64,000 bases of DNA from Methylobacterium sp. UNC378MF (GTDB lineage Bacteria > Pseudomonadota > Alphaproteobacteria > Rhizobiales > Beijerinckiaceae): contig NZ_FMWU01000001.1 in the NCBI RefSeq assembly GCF_900103195.1, positions 186,001 to 250,000 of the forward strand, in the 5' to 3' direction. Numbering within the stretch: the first letter of the stretch is position 1; every line of letters begins with the position of its first letter. Positions 44,764 through 52,949 of the stretch are shown in pieces. The position numbers and the translations under genes were made by a program. Under the pieces are notes generated by a model. That model searched no databases, was not told the origin of the DNA, and was given only the letters and a program-made list of their open reading frames with translations.

Positions 44764-44831
44764 CCTCCGGCGCGGATCCGCGGCTGCCGGTCCTGCGTTC
44801 TCCCGGCAACATCGTTCTGTGGAGGATCGCC

Positions 44832-45056
44832 GTGGGACTTGCCGCCTTCGTCTTCTTCGTCGTCCCCTGGATGGCCGTCGCGATCTGGCTGTCGCTGCGG
44901 CCGTCCAGCGCCCGCCTCGGCGCTCCGGCCGCCCCCTGGCGTCCGCTGACGGATTATCCGCCGCCCGCCCGGGATCAGCGGTACGCCGCCGAGACGCGGA
45001 GCCTGGAATCGGGCGCGGCGCATGACGGCAAGCACACTCCGATCGAGGCCCTGTAG
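44832..45056 (+). CDS. small single-pass membrane protein
   Basis: A 74-residue protein starting at GTG 44832, with GGAGG six bases upstream. Residues 1-21 form one membrane segment ('GLAAFVFFVVPWMAVAIWLSL'), and the rest is polar and Pro/Ala-rich. No family was recognised. It follows the DUF305 fusion gene by 68 bases on the same strand and is probably co-transcribed. Confidence 0.6.
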   Translation: MGLAAFVFFVVPWMAVAIWLSLRPSSARLGAPAAPWRPLTDYPPPARDQRYAAETRSLESGAAHDGKHTPIEAL

Positions 45057-45063
45057 AGCCGGG

Positions 45064-45987
45064 TCAGCCCTCGGATTGCAGCAGGTGGAGGTTGAAGCTC
45101 CCGCCTTCTGCCGTCCAGAGGGCGCGGGGCTGCCAGCCGCTCTCGACCGCGAGGGCCCGGAAGGTATCCGCAGGGTACTTGTGCGACGTGTCCGTCCGGA
45201 TGCTCTCGGCGGAAGCGAACGCGATGGTCTGGTCGCCCAGACGATACATAGCGGGCTGCGTTGCCACGAGATGCGCCTCGACCCGCAGCGGATCCGGGCA
45301 GATCCGGACGGCGTGCCGGAAATTGTCGCCGTCGAAATCGGCGCCGAGTTCCCGGTTCAGCCGCGCAAGGATGTTGCGGTGAAACGCGGCCATCAGGCCG
45401 TCCGCACGCCCGTAGGCACGTTGCAGGCGTTCCGGATCCGTCGTGCCGTCTGCACCGACCAGGAACAGGCTCGGTCCGAGCGTCGCGCGCGCCCGTTCGA
45501 GGAAGAGCCGCGCCTCGTGCGGATCGAAATTGCCGATGCTCGTCCCCGGATAGAAGCCGAGGATGCCGCCCGGTCCCGCCGCTTGGGGCAGCTGCACCGG
45601 CTTCGAATAGTCGGCGCAGACCGGAATCATCGGGATGGCGGGGTAATCCGCGGAGAGGCGCCGGATCGCGGCTTCCAGGTAGGCGCCGGAGATGTCGATC
45701 GCCACGTAGGCCGCCGGCTCGGGCAGCGCATCCAGGAGCGTGCGGATCTTGCGGCTCGCGCCGCTTCCGAACTCCACGACGGTCACGCCCGGGGCCACCA
45801 AACGGGCCACGTCAGCGGCGACCTGGGGCAGGACAGTCATCTCCTGCGCGGTCGGATAGTAGTCGGCGCTGTGGCAGATCCGATCGAACAGGTCGGAGCC
45901 GGTCTCGTCCCAGAGGTACTTTCCCGGCAGCGTTTTCGGCTGGCCGGTCAGGCCCGCGAGGGCGTCACGGAGAAACGTGTCGGTCAT
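45064..45987 (-). CDS. egtD: EgtD-like SAM-dependent amino-acid N-methyltransferase
   Basis: A 307-residue methyltransferase of the EgtD family (histidine trimethylation in ergothioneine synthesis). 'LPGKYLWDETGSDLFDRICHSADYYPTAQE' and 'VVEFGSGASRKIRTLLDAL' are diagnostic, and 'YPGTSIGNF' holds the conserved Asn153. By comparison with my recollection of mycobacterial EgtD, Asn166 and Ser284 are kept (Asn153, Ser268), but Glu282 is Asp266, Met252 is Ala238 and Tyr39 is Trp26. These line the histidine pocket. No egtB lies adjacent. It overlaps the preceding methyltransferase by four bases (ATGA), as the third gene of the operon. A different or relaxed amino-acid substrate is possible. Confidence 0.85.
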   Translation of the reverse strand: MTDTFLRDALAGLTGQPKTLPGKYLWDETGSDLFDRICHSADYYPTAQEMTVLPQVAADVARLVAPGVTVVEFGSGASRKIRTLLDALPEPAAYVAIDISGAYLEAAIRRLSADYPAIPMIPVCADYSKPVQLPQAAGPGGILGFYPGTSIGNFDPHEARLFLERARATLGPSLFLVGADGTTDPERLQRAYGRADGLMAAFHRNILARLNRELGADFDGDNFRHAVRICPDPLRVEAHLVATQPAMYRLGDQTIAFASAESIRTDTSHKYPADTFRALAVESGWQPRALWTAEGGSFNLHLLQSEG

Positions 45988-46958
45988 GGCTGGGTTACAG
46001 GGCGCGTGACGGTCAGGATGACCAGGGCGAGCCGCTCGACCGCATCGTAGGCGGCGGTCGCGAGTTCCTCGCCGTATTCGTCCGGGTCGAACTCGCTGTA
46101 GGTCCAGTCCAGCCCGGTCCGTCCGCAGAGTTCGGCTACCGCGGCACGGAACGGGTCCTCCCCGTCGACGATGGCTGCGCCGGTGAAAAGGACGAGGCTG
46201 CCGCCGGGGGCGAGCCGCTCGGCAGCCTGCTCGGCCACGGCGAGGGACAGCCCGGCCCCGAGGGGGCCGCCACCGTGCCGGTAGGCGCGCTCCGCCGTGT
46301 CGATCATGAAGGGCGGGTTCGACACGATGAGGTCGAACTGGCCCTCGACGTCACGCAGCATGTCGCTGCGGCGGACCTCGACCCCGTCGGCCCCGGCGAG
46401 CCGGGCGTTGACGCGCGCCGCCCGCATGGCCGCCGGGTTGATGTCGACGAGCACGACCTCCGCCTCCGGCGCCCTCTTGGCAATGCAGATCCCGGCCGCG
46501 CCCGACCCGCAGCCGATGTCGACGGCACGGCGCACCGGCCGCGAGCGCCCCTCGACATGCGCGATCACCGCCGCGGCGAAGCGCATCGTGTCGGGACCGA
46601 AGAACACCGCGTCGGTCGCGCTCGGCGGATACGAGGAATGGGCGAACAATTCGCCGTCGAGGCTGGAGAACCGGATCGTCGGTCGCAGCAGCGGGCCGTC
46701 CTCGGTCACCGCCCCGGCCGTCCGCATCAGGCGCAGGATCGGCTCGGGCAGCAGATCCTGCGCCTGATCGGGACGGAAAGGCCGGCTCCAGCCGAACACG
46801 TCGCGCAGCTTCCGCGCCTCGGCGTTCCGCGGCCGAGCATTGACGTGGGCGTGGGTGGCCGGCGTTACCGTCGTGAAGGTATAGCCGGTCTCGCGCAGGG
46901 CGCTCGCCAGGGCCAGCACGGCCCCTTCGTCCTGGGGAAACGGGTCGGAACGCGTCAT
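45984..46958 (-). CDS. class I SAM methyltransferase, HemK/PrmC-like (NPPF motif)
   Basis: A 324-residue protein. The SAM-binding motif I is 'AVDIGCGSGAAGICIAKRAPEAEVVLVDINPAA' (about 145-178), and 'FDLIVSNPPFMI' (about 208-219) is the NPPF motif typical of enzymes that methylate an amide or amino nitrogen. The N-terminal 130 residues are a separate all-helical/beta part not recognised. It lies 10 bases after the YqcI/YcgG-type gene and overlaps the EgtD-like gene, so it probably works on the same product, perhaps N-methylating it. Confidence 0.8.
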   Translation of the reverse strand: MTRSDPFPQDEGAVLALASALRETGYTFTTVTPATHAHVNARPRNAEARKLRDVFGWSRPFRPDQAQDLLPEPILRLMRTAGAVTEDGPLLRPTIRFSSLDGELFAHSSYPPSATDAVFFGPDTMRFAAAVIAHVEGRSRPVRRAVDIGCGSGAAGICIAKRAPEAEVVLVDINPAAMRAARVNARLAGADGVEVRRSDMLRDVEGQFDLIVSNPPFMIDTAERAYRHGGGPLGAGLSLAVAEQAAERLAPGGSLVLFTGAAIVDGEDPFRAAVAELCGRTGLDWTYSEFDPDEYGEELATAAYDAVERLALVILTVTRPVTQP

Positions 46959-46968
46959 CTGTCGGCCC

Positions 46969-47724
46969 TCAGCTGTCCATCTGGCGCATCACGAAGGCGC
47001 CCGATGCGAGATCGGCGGCGACCTGCTGCGCATCCCAGGTCGCCGCTGCCTCCCCGCGCCGGAACGGGCAGGCCCAATCCTCGGGGACTACGCGTCCGCT
47101 GAACTGCCGGGCGGCCGAACGCTCGCCGTGCTGGGCGAGCATGGGATTGATCGTTCCGGTCCAGGCCGCGTCGCGGCCGACAATCGCCGCGCGCAGGCGC
47201 TCATAGCGCCCTGTGGCTCGCAGCTGCTCGAACTGGTCGTGCAGATTGAACACCAGGGCAGGCGTCTCGAAGCGGCGGGCCCGGCGGCTCGCCCCGGGAT
47301 GCAGCCCGACGAGGAAGAAGCCCTGGCCGCCGAGGCTGAGCGAGAAATGCGGATCGTCGGGGTCGGAAGCGACGCGCGGGTCGTAGGCTTGGCCGAGGCA
47401 CTGATCCAAATCGGAGAGCGACTGAACCCGCTGCCATAGCGCGGCCTCGAAGGCTTCCTCCGAGAGGATGTGCGGTTCCTCGAACAGAACCGCGAAGCTC
47501 TGGAACAGGCTCGGCTGCGCACGATACCGACAGATGAAGGCGAGCAGGGCCGGATAGATCCGGGCATCGTCAACGCCGGAGGTGATGTCGCGGGCGACCA
47601 CGATCTTCATCTGGCCGCGCGAAAGGGCGGACTTGGCGCCGACACAGGGGAAGGGCGCATGCTCGATGAAGTCCCGAAACCGTGCGGCAACGGGATGTTG
47701 ATCGTCATTCGTGGGAAGCTGCAT
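46969..47724 (-). CDS. YqcI/YcgG-family protein, putative heme-dependent N-hydroxylase (GntA type)
   Basis: A 251-residue protein of the YqcI/YcgG family. Family segments are 'PFPCVGAKSALSRGQMK' (24-40), 'GFFLVGLHPGASRRARRF' (135-152), 'ALVFNLHDQFEQLRA' (156-170) and 'VPEDWACPFRRG' (213-224). Some members are heme enzymes that N-hydroxylate arginine-type amino acids (GntA of guanitoxin synthesis, AglA of argolaphos synthesis). Whether this one shares that substrate is not shown. It is the first gene of a three-gene operon with two methyltransferases, which suggests an N-hydroxylated and methylated amino-acid product. Confidence 0.8.
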   Translation of the reverse strand: MQLPTNDDQHPVAARFRDFIEHAPFPCVGAKSALSRGQMKIVVARDITSGVDDARIYPALLAFICRYRAQPSLFQSFAVLFEEPHILSEEAFEAALWQRVQSLSDLDQCLGQAYDPRVASDPDDPHFSLSLGGQGFFLVGLHPGASRRARRFETPALVFNLHDQFEQLRATGRYERLRAAIVGRDAAWTGTINPMLAQHGERSAARQFSGRVVPEDWACPFRRGEAAATWDAQQVAADLASGAFVMRQMDS

Positions 47725-48123
47725 GTGAGCGTTGGTTCACACCATCGGCGTCGGGCGCGGACGCGCACACCACCGCCCGGCCGGCCGCGGTGTAGTCCCG
47801 ACTTGAATGCCCGGGAAACCGGAGGGGGCCAGCATTGTTCCCCGGCCGGCATTGCCAATCCACTGATTGATCTATGTTAATTCTGGACCCTTAAGAGTAC
47901 ATCTGGATCTAATACTCATCAGAAGACGACCATGATTTCGGCCTCTGGACGATCGAACGGTCGCAGCCGACCGCAGGGCGGTCCAGCGCAAGGGATCGCA
48001 GTGAGGCCGCGCCGCCACGCTCGCCGCGTCGTGATCGCAGCCCGACGCGTCGTTAACCAACCGATTACCATGCGATCCTAGCGCAATCGGCAGAACCGGC
48101 GCCTCCGCGCCGGCCGGTCGCGC
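47725..48123. other. divergent intergenic region before the putative biosynthetic operon
   Basis: About 400 bases between the YqcI/YcgG gene and an oppositely oriented YgjV-like gene. It should contain both promoters; the stretch 47860-47930 is AT-richer. No gene or clear operator was recognised. Confidence 0.4.
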
Positions 48124-48711
48124 ATGATGAACACCGCAATATTTCTGTATTCCTGGTCCGCCGCGGCCGCGACGCACCTCGATCTGTTCGGATCTCTGGG
48201 CTTGCTCCTGGGCTTTACTGCCGGCGTGATGCCGCGGCGCGCCTGGATCCTTGCTGCCTCGGCGGCTTGTGCGGCCTGTTTCGGCGCGCATTACCTGACG
48301 CTCGGGGCACTCACCGGGACGGCGATGTGCGCCATCTCGGTGCTGCAGAGCCTCGTCTCCCTCCGCTGCATCGGCACGCCGGGTCGGAGCGGCTGGGTTC
48401 CGCCCGTCTTCACCGCCAGCACCGTCGCGGCCGCGTGCCTGACCGTGGCCACGTGGAACGGGTGGCCATCGGCCTGCGCGGCCCTGGGCACGCTGCTCGC
48501 CACCGGCGCGCGGCTGCAGGCGGCTCCGCAGATGATGCGCCAGCTGTTCCTCGGCGCCTCCCTGTGCTGGGCCGGGCACAACCTTCTGGTCGGCTCGGTC
48601 TTCGGTTTGACCTGCGACGTGCTGACGATCCTCGGCCTCGGGATCGCGCTCATGCGCGCCGTCCCGGTGGCGCCCGTGGAACCGGTCGCACCGGACTGCG
48701 CGCGCGCGTGA
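48124..48711 (+). CDS. YgjV-family inner-membrane protein
   Basis: A 195-residue protein with about six membrane helices, matching the YgjV group: 'LDLFGSLGLLLGFTAGVMPRRAWILAASA' at the start, 'GAHYLTLGALTGTAMCAISVLQSLVS', and 'VGSVFGLTCDVLTILGLGIAL' at the end. The function of the family is unknown. No strong ribosome site was seen before the ATG, so the start is somewhat uncertain. Confidence 0.75.
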   Translation: MMNTAIFLYSWSAAAATHLDLFGSLGLLLGFTAGVMPRRAWILAASAACAACFGAHYLTLGALTGTAMCAISVLQSLVSLRCIGTPGRSGWVPPVFTASTVAAACLTVATWNGWPSACAALGTLLATGARLQAAPQMMRQLFLGASLCWAGHNLLVGSVFGLTCDVLTILGLGIALMRAVPVAPVEPVAPDCARA

Positions 48712-48799
48712 GGCGCGCCGAACCTGCGGCGATCCATACGGGAAATTCGTCGCGGTTCCGCTGTTGCACAGGTGCGGGGTCGCCACGCCGGACGCCCAA

Positions 48800-49555
48800 G
48801 TGAGAGACCGGGACTTGCCCGAAGCAACCTATCCACCCCTCGACGTTCTCAAACCCGTGGCCGATGGCGTCTGGATCGTCGACAGCGGTCCGCTCCGGGC
48901 CCTCGGCATTCCCCTGCCCGTCCGGATGACCGTGATCCGGCTTCGGGACGGGGCGATCTGGCTGCACTCGCCGACGCGCTTCGACGAGAGATTGTATCGC
49001 GCGATCGCCGCGCTGGGGCCGATCCGCCATCTGGTCGCCCCCAACATCGCCCATTGGACCTTCCTGAAGGACTGGCAAACCCATTGCCCGGAGGCACTGA
49101 CCTGGGCGGCGCCGAACCTGCGGCAGCGTCGCCAGGTCCGTCGCTCCGGGCTGCGCATCGACCGGGTGCTGGAGGATGCCGCGCCCCCCGACTGGGCGGC
49201 GGATCTGCGTCAGATCGTCGTGCCGGGCGGCTTCGGGTTTCGGGAGGTCGCGTTCTTCCACAGCGCGAGCCGGACGCTGATTCTGACTGATCTCGTCCTC
49301 AATCTGGAGCCGGTGAAGATGCCGGCCCTCCTGCGCCCGTTCCTGCGTCTCGCCCACATGACGCCGCCCTACGGCGAGCCGCCGCCCTATCTGCGCTTCG
49401 TCATCAAGCTCCGCAGGCGCGACGCGGCGCGTGCGGCGGCAGACCTCGTCGGCCTGGCGCCCGAGCGGGTCGTGTTCGCGCACGGCCTCTGGTTCGCGGG
49501 GGACGGTACGGCGCGCCTGCGGCGCTCGCTCCGCTGGCTCGGGACGCCGTCCTGA
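48800..49555 (+). CDS. DUF4336 protein (metallo-hydrolase-like)
   Basis: A protein of about 251 residues related to DUF4336, which resembles the metallo-beta-lactamase fold but has lost most metal ligands. Typical segments are 'VADGVWIVDSGPLRALGIPLPVRMTVIRLRDGAIWLHSP', 'IRHLVAPNIAHWTFLKDWQ' and 'SASRTLILTDLVLNLE'. The GTG at 48800 is a best guess; a TTG at 48764 adds 12 residues. The function is unknown. Confidence 0.75.
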   Translation: MRDRDLPEATYPPLDVLKPVADGVWIVDSGPLRALGIPLPVRMTVIRLRDGAIWLHSPTRFDERLYRAIAALGPIRHLVAPNIAHWTFLKDWQTHCPEALTWAAPNLRQRRQVRRSGLRIDRVLEDAAPPDWAADLRQIVVPGGFGFREVAFFHSASRTLILTDLVLNLEPVKMPALLRPFLRLAHMTPPYGEPPPYLRFVIKLRRRDAARAAADLVGLAPERVVFAHGLWFAGDGTARLRRSLRWLGTPS

Positions 49556-49567
49556 GAGCCGTCGGCG

Positions 49568-49813
49568 TCAGGCTGCGGTGGCGAGCTGGCGCATGATCCA
49601 GGCCCGGGCCGCCCCGAGGTCCGCGAAGAGCGACGGCGCGGCCGGTCCGATCGGGCCGAACCCGGCCTCCAGGAACCATTTCCCGGCATCCTCGTCGTGC
49701 TGCGCCGAGAGACGGACCAAGACCGCGACCAGAAACCCGTCGGCGAAGACGAGCTGACTTTCAGCATCGTCGCTGCCGGTTGCGACCTGCACGGCCTGCA
49801 GGTTCAGGATCAT
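49568..49813 (-). CDS. small hypothetical protein
   Basis: An 81-residue soluble protein reading 'ILNLQAVQVATGSDDAESQ' and 'LVFADGFLVAVLVRLSAQHD', with an alternating strand/helix pattern and a C-terminal 'ARAWIMRQL' helix. No family was recognised. The ATG at 49813 lacks a strong ribosome site, and an upstream in-frame start at 49918 would add 35 residues of doubtful coding character. Confidence 0.5.
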   Translation of the reverse strand: MILNLQAVQVATGSDDAESQLVFADGFLVAVLVRLSAQHDEDAGKWFLEAGFGPIGPAAPSLFADLGAARAWIMRQLATAA

Positions 49814-50158
49814 GTGGACATCGACTTCGAGACGAAAACAACACGAAGGATTGCGGCCGGACGAGACCGTCGCGCGACAGTGACGGGCGCGGATTTTCGT
49901 GCCGGTCCCTCTGATCAATCGGCCCTTCGCGACGAAGTTCCGGGCTGGACCGCCCGGTTGGCCAGGGATGGACCGGTCGCCCTGGAAAGCAGGATTGCAG
50001 AGGGAGGACAGGGGAATGGCCCGCGGGCCGGCCCTTGTCCCGGATGCGGACCTCTCCCCACTTGGCCCGCATTCGGCACGCGGCCGGCGGCCACCCCGTC
50101 CGGGAGCCGCGGGCGATGGTGAGCGTTCCGGCCTGAAGGCCGGGACGATCCGGTCCGC

Positions 50159-50458
50159 TCAGGCGCCGGCCCGGCCCATTGCGACCGTCCCGTCCGCCCG
50201 GTTCAGGGCGCTGACGCGTGGGCCGCGCAGCCCCGGATTCTGCTGCTCCAGGGCGTCGAGAACGGCGTTGGCGGCGTCGATGATCGCGCCGGGGGATCCG
50301 CCCGGGATCTCGGGCCGGATCGCCTCGGCGAGACGCGCGAGGCAGGTCTGCTCGATCTGCGGGTGATCGGCCCCAGCGGCCTGGCGCCAATAGGCGGCGT
50401 AGACGTTCTCGGCGATCGTTCGGGCCGTCCGATCGACTCCCGGCGTGTCCTGCTGCAT
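50159..50458 (-). CDS. small hypothetical protein
   Basis: A 99-residue mostly helical protein ('ENVYAAYWRQAAGADHPQIE', 'AIIDAANAVLDALEQQNPG'). No family was recognised. GGCAGGGA precedes the ATG at 50458. It lies just after the next gene in the same orientation, and the two may be one transcript. Confidence 0.55.
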   Translation of the reverse strand: MQQDTPGVDRTARTIAENVYAAYWRQAAGADHPQIEQTCLARLAEAIRPEIPGGSPGAIIDAANAVLDALEQQNPGLRGPRVSALNRADGTVAMGRAGA

Positions 50459-50517
50459 CGCGTCCCTGCCTCGATCTCGTGGTGATCGATACAAGGGTGG
50501 CTCCCGGAGCGCCGCGT

Positions 50518-50775
50518 TCAAGGCTCTCCCGGCACGCCGTCCGCGACGGAGCCGGCCCCCTCGATGGTGCGGGCAAGTTCGGTCAGCACCTCCTCGACCA
50601 TCGGCGGCCAGGGTGCCTTCTCCTCGTCCATGAGGCGTGCGGCGCTGACCAGCGCGGAGATCTGCGCCTCGTAGACCGGTCGGCCCACCAGCTGCGCGTA
50701 GCGCACCCGCGCCGCGAGCGCCGTGGCGAGGCGCTGCACCTCCGCGATCTTCGCGCCGCCGTCGCCGTTACCCAT
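50518..50775 (-). CDS. small hypothetical helical protein
   Basis: An 85-residue protein of two to three helices ('KIAEVQRLATALAARVRYAQLV', 'ALVSAARLMDEEKAPWPPMV'). No family was recognised. The ATG at 50775 has a purine-rich GAGGGGG upstream, which supports translation. It ends about 60 bases before the gene above. Confidence 0.55.
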   Translation of the reverse strand: MGNGDGGAKIAEVQRLATALAARVRYAQLVGRPVYEAQISALVSAARLMDEEKAPWPPMVEEVLTELARTIEGAGSVADGVPGEP

Positions 50776-50840
50776 CCGTCCGCCCCCTCGGGATCCTCAT
50801 CGATCCTCATAGGCCATGGCAGGGATGCAGTCAGGACCGG

Positions 50841-51038
50841 CTACCAGGCCTGCAGGATCCGGCCGCCGACGAGCGCGACCACGATCCCGACCAGCAGCGC
50901 CATGGCGATGTCCCGGAGCGGAGCGGTGATCCAACCCGGCTTCGGGACCGGTTGCGACACGAAGCGTGTCAGGCTCTCGGGCAGAGCCGGCGCGGGCGGC
51001 AGGGGTCTCCGGCGCGTTCCATTGCGGATGCGGTGCAT
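50841..51038 (-). CDS. small single-pass membrane protein
   Basis: A 65-residue protein: a basic Pro-rich N-terminal 40 residues ('RIRNGTRRRPLPPAPALPES') and a C-terminal membrane segment ('IAMALLVGIVVALVGGRIL'), the layout of a tail-anchored protein. GGGGA precedes the ATG at 51038. No family was recognised. Confidence 0.5.
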   Translation of the reverse strand: MHRIRNGTRRRPLPPAPALPESLTRFVSQPVPKPGWITAPLRDIAMALLVGIVVALVGGRILQAW

Positions 51039-51058
51039 GGGCTTGGTCCCCGGCGAAC

Positions 51059-51448
51059 TCAGGCAGTCTCGACCCGGCGGGAGGGGGCGGCCGCCTGCGC
51101 CTTCCGCGCGGCGGTCTTCGGCCGGACGAAGTCGCCGAGGGGCTTGCAGACTGGGAGGCCGATCACCTCTGCCGGTCGTGGCCCGGCTTGCGTCGCCGGT
51201 GCGCGCGCCACCGAGGCGTCGGGCTCGGCGGCGATCTCGGTTGCTTCATCGCCCACGTTCGGCAGATCGACTCGGTGTCCGATCAGGTACGCTTCGAGGT
51301 CGATGAGGCGGTGGCGCAGGCGCCAGATGTCGTTCTCGACGCCGTTGATCTGGACCAAGAGGTCGGACACGGTGCCCTGACGCGCCGCGATGGCCGACAG
51401 CACGGCGGCCCGCTCGTTCAGCAGAACGGCTCTGACGGTCGGGTTCAT
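51059..51448 (-). CDS. hypothetical protein with N-terminal coiled coil
   Basis: A 129-residue protein. Residues 5-55 are a strong helix/coiled coil ('RAVLLNERAAVLSAIAARQG', 'LLVQINGVENDIWRLRHRLI'), and the rest is Ala/Pro-rich and basic near the end ('PKTAARKAQAAAPSRRVE'). GGAGG lies about six bases before the ATG at 51448. No family was recognised. Confidence 0.6.
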   Translation of the reverse strand: MNPTVRAVLLNERAAVLSAIAARQGTVSDLLVQINGVENDIWRLRHRLIDLEAYLIGHRVDLPNVGDEATEIAAEPDASVARAPATQAGPRPAEVIGLPVCKPLGDFVRPKTAARKAQAAAPSRRVETA

Positions 51449-51662
51449 GCGCGTGCCTCCGGATGTTCGATCGGCACCATCCGCCACTTCTGTCGCGGAG
51501 AAAGTTCTCAAAATGGCTTAGCCGTTACGCCCGAAGGTGAGCGCCTGCATTCGACACCGTCTGGGCGCTGATCCGCCGCGGAATGCCGCGCGTCGGGGAA
51601 CTTCCCGCGCGCGCATGCGTCAGTTTCTCGCAGACCGACGCACGCAGTGCTGGGAGCTTCTC

Positions 51663-51923
51663 ATGTGCAGATCCGCGATTCTCGCCATGGCCGCCCTGAC
51701 CCTGGCCTCCGTCACCGCCTGGGCCGATCCGGTGAGCCAGACGGGAACCGGGGGCGGTCCCGACACGGCCGCCAAGGCGCCTCACACCGCGGCGACCGGC
51801 CAGACGGTGCCCAACCCGAGCGCCCTCGGCCCGAACGAGACCGGCAGCATCGAACGGCGGGACGCCGTCGAACAGCGCAACGACGCCATCACGCGCGGCA
51901 TCTGCATCGGCTGCGACCGGTGA
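51663..51923 (+). CDS. small exported hypothetical protein
   Basis: An 86-residue protein with a Sec signal peptide (residues 1-21, cleavage near 'AWA-DP'), followed by a low-complexity Thr/Gly/Ala/Pro stretch and a charged tail ending 'RGICIGCDR' with two Cys. GGAG lies about seven bases before the ATG. It resembles in style the exported protein at 56422. No family was recognised. Confidence 0.6.
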   Translation: MCRSAILAMAALTLASVTAWADPVSQTGTGGGPDTAAKAPHTAATGQTVPNPSALGPNETGSIERRDAVEQRNDAITRGICIGCDR

Positions 51924-52056
51924 GGCCGGGCTGCTCCCGGGAGCGGGTATGACGAGGGTTCATGGCCGGGCTCCCATGGCTGCGGTCGGGGCTTGAAGCC
52001 GCGGCCGCCCTGGGCCAAATCAGCGCTCCTTACCAACCATGAACAGGAGTCGAAGC

Positions 52057-52245
52057 GTGGCCACCGAGTCTGCCCAACAGGCGACGGAGAAGTCCTATTT
52101 CGGCCTGACCCTCTCGCAACATGCGGAGCGGATCCGGAAGCTCGCGGCGGAACGCGGCCTGACCGGGGATGTATTTGACCGGGTGACCGCGCAGGCCGTC
52201 GCGATGATCCCCACCATCCGGTTGAACGACACCGCCCAGCGTTAG
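52057..52245 (+). CDS. small hypothetical protein
   Basis: A 62-residue protein starting at GTG 52057 with AGGAGT six bases upstream; an in-frame ATG at 52039 lacks such a site. The sequence 'YFGLTLSQHAERIRKLAAER' followed by 'GLTGDVFDRVTAQAVAMIPT' suggests two helices. No family was recognised. Confidence 0.55.
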   Translation: MATESAQQATEKSYFGLTLSQHAERIRKLAAERGLTGDVFDRVTAQAVAMIPTIRLNDTAQR

Positions 52246-52260
52246 ACCGGGCCGGACCGA

Positions 52261-52506
52261 TCATCGTTCGGCCCGCAGCCCCTTGATCATGCGCCGGGCG
52301 ATGGTCCGCACGGCCTCATCGTCCCGCGCCTCGCCCTCAACCGTGTCCCACAGGTGGGCGAGGCTGCCTTCAAGCTCGTCCAGCAGTTCTGGATGGCGCC
52401 GCGCCAGGAATTGCATCGTCCCGAACAGAAGATGCTCCGTCGCCATCTCGCGGCGACGCGCCTCGGTGACGGGATCCGGATGCGGCTTGGGGGTCTGATC
52501 GCTCAT
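52261..52506 (-). CDS. small hypothetical helical protein
   Basis: An 81-residue protein, mainly helical ('HLLFGTMQFLARRHPELLDE', 'LEGSLAHLWDTVEGEARDDE'). The ATG at 52506 is chosen over an upstream TTG. It is convergent with the preceding gene. No family was recognised. Confidence 0.55.
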   Translation of the reverse strand: MSDQTPKPHPDPVTEARRREMATEHLLFGTMQFLARRHPELLDELEGSLAHLWDTVEGEARDDEAVRTIARRMIKGLRAER

Positions 52507-52949
52507 GGACGCCAAACGGTGCGCGCGCGCCGCGGTTCGGCCAGGTAGACGCGGTGCGACGCCGCGGCTCTGCAGGTCGCGGTTGAGAACGCACCCACGC
52601 GTCGATGGGGCGCGCCCACCGTTCCGAAACGCCTGTCCGGGGCGCCCAAGGTGAGCCTAGACCCGAAGGATCACGCCGGAGGCGGGCAAGCCAGAACCTC
52701 TGTCGGAAGAGACCCGGAGACCCGGGGCGCGGCGGGGCTGAATTCCGGACTCCGCTGCGCGACACCGGGGTGGTCGGACGCGGCCGCGACGTCGCTCCGC
52801 AGAGGCACGGATCGAAGCGGATCCCGGGCACCGAGCGATGAAACCGGCTCCCTGTCACGCCCAAAGCTTGCCGCGACGAACGTGGCCCGGAACAGCGTCG
52901 GTCGCGCCCGGTTTGCCCGGCAGAACCAGGCGTCCGGAGAGGGTAGACG

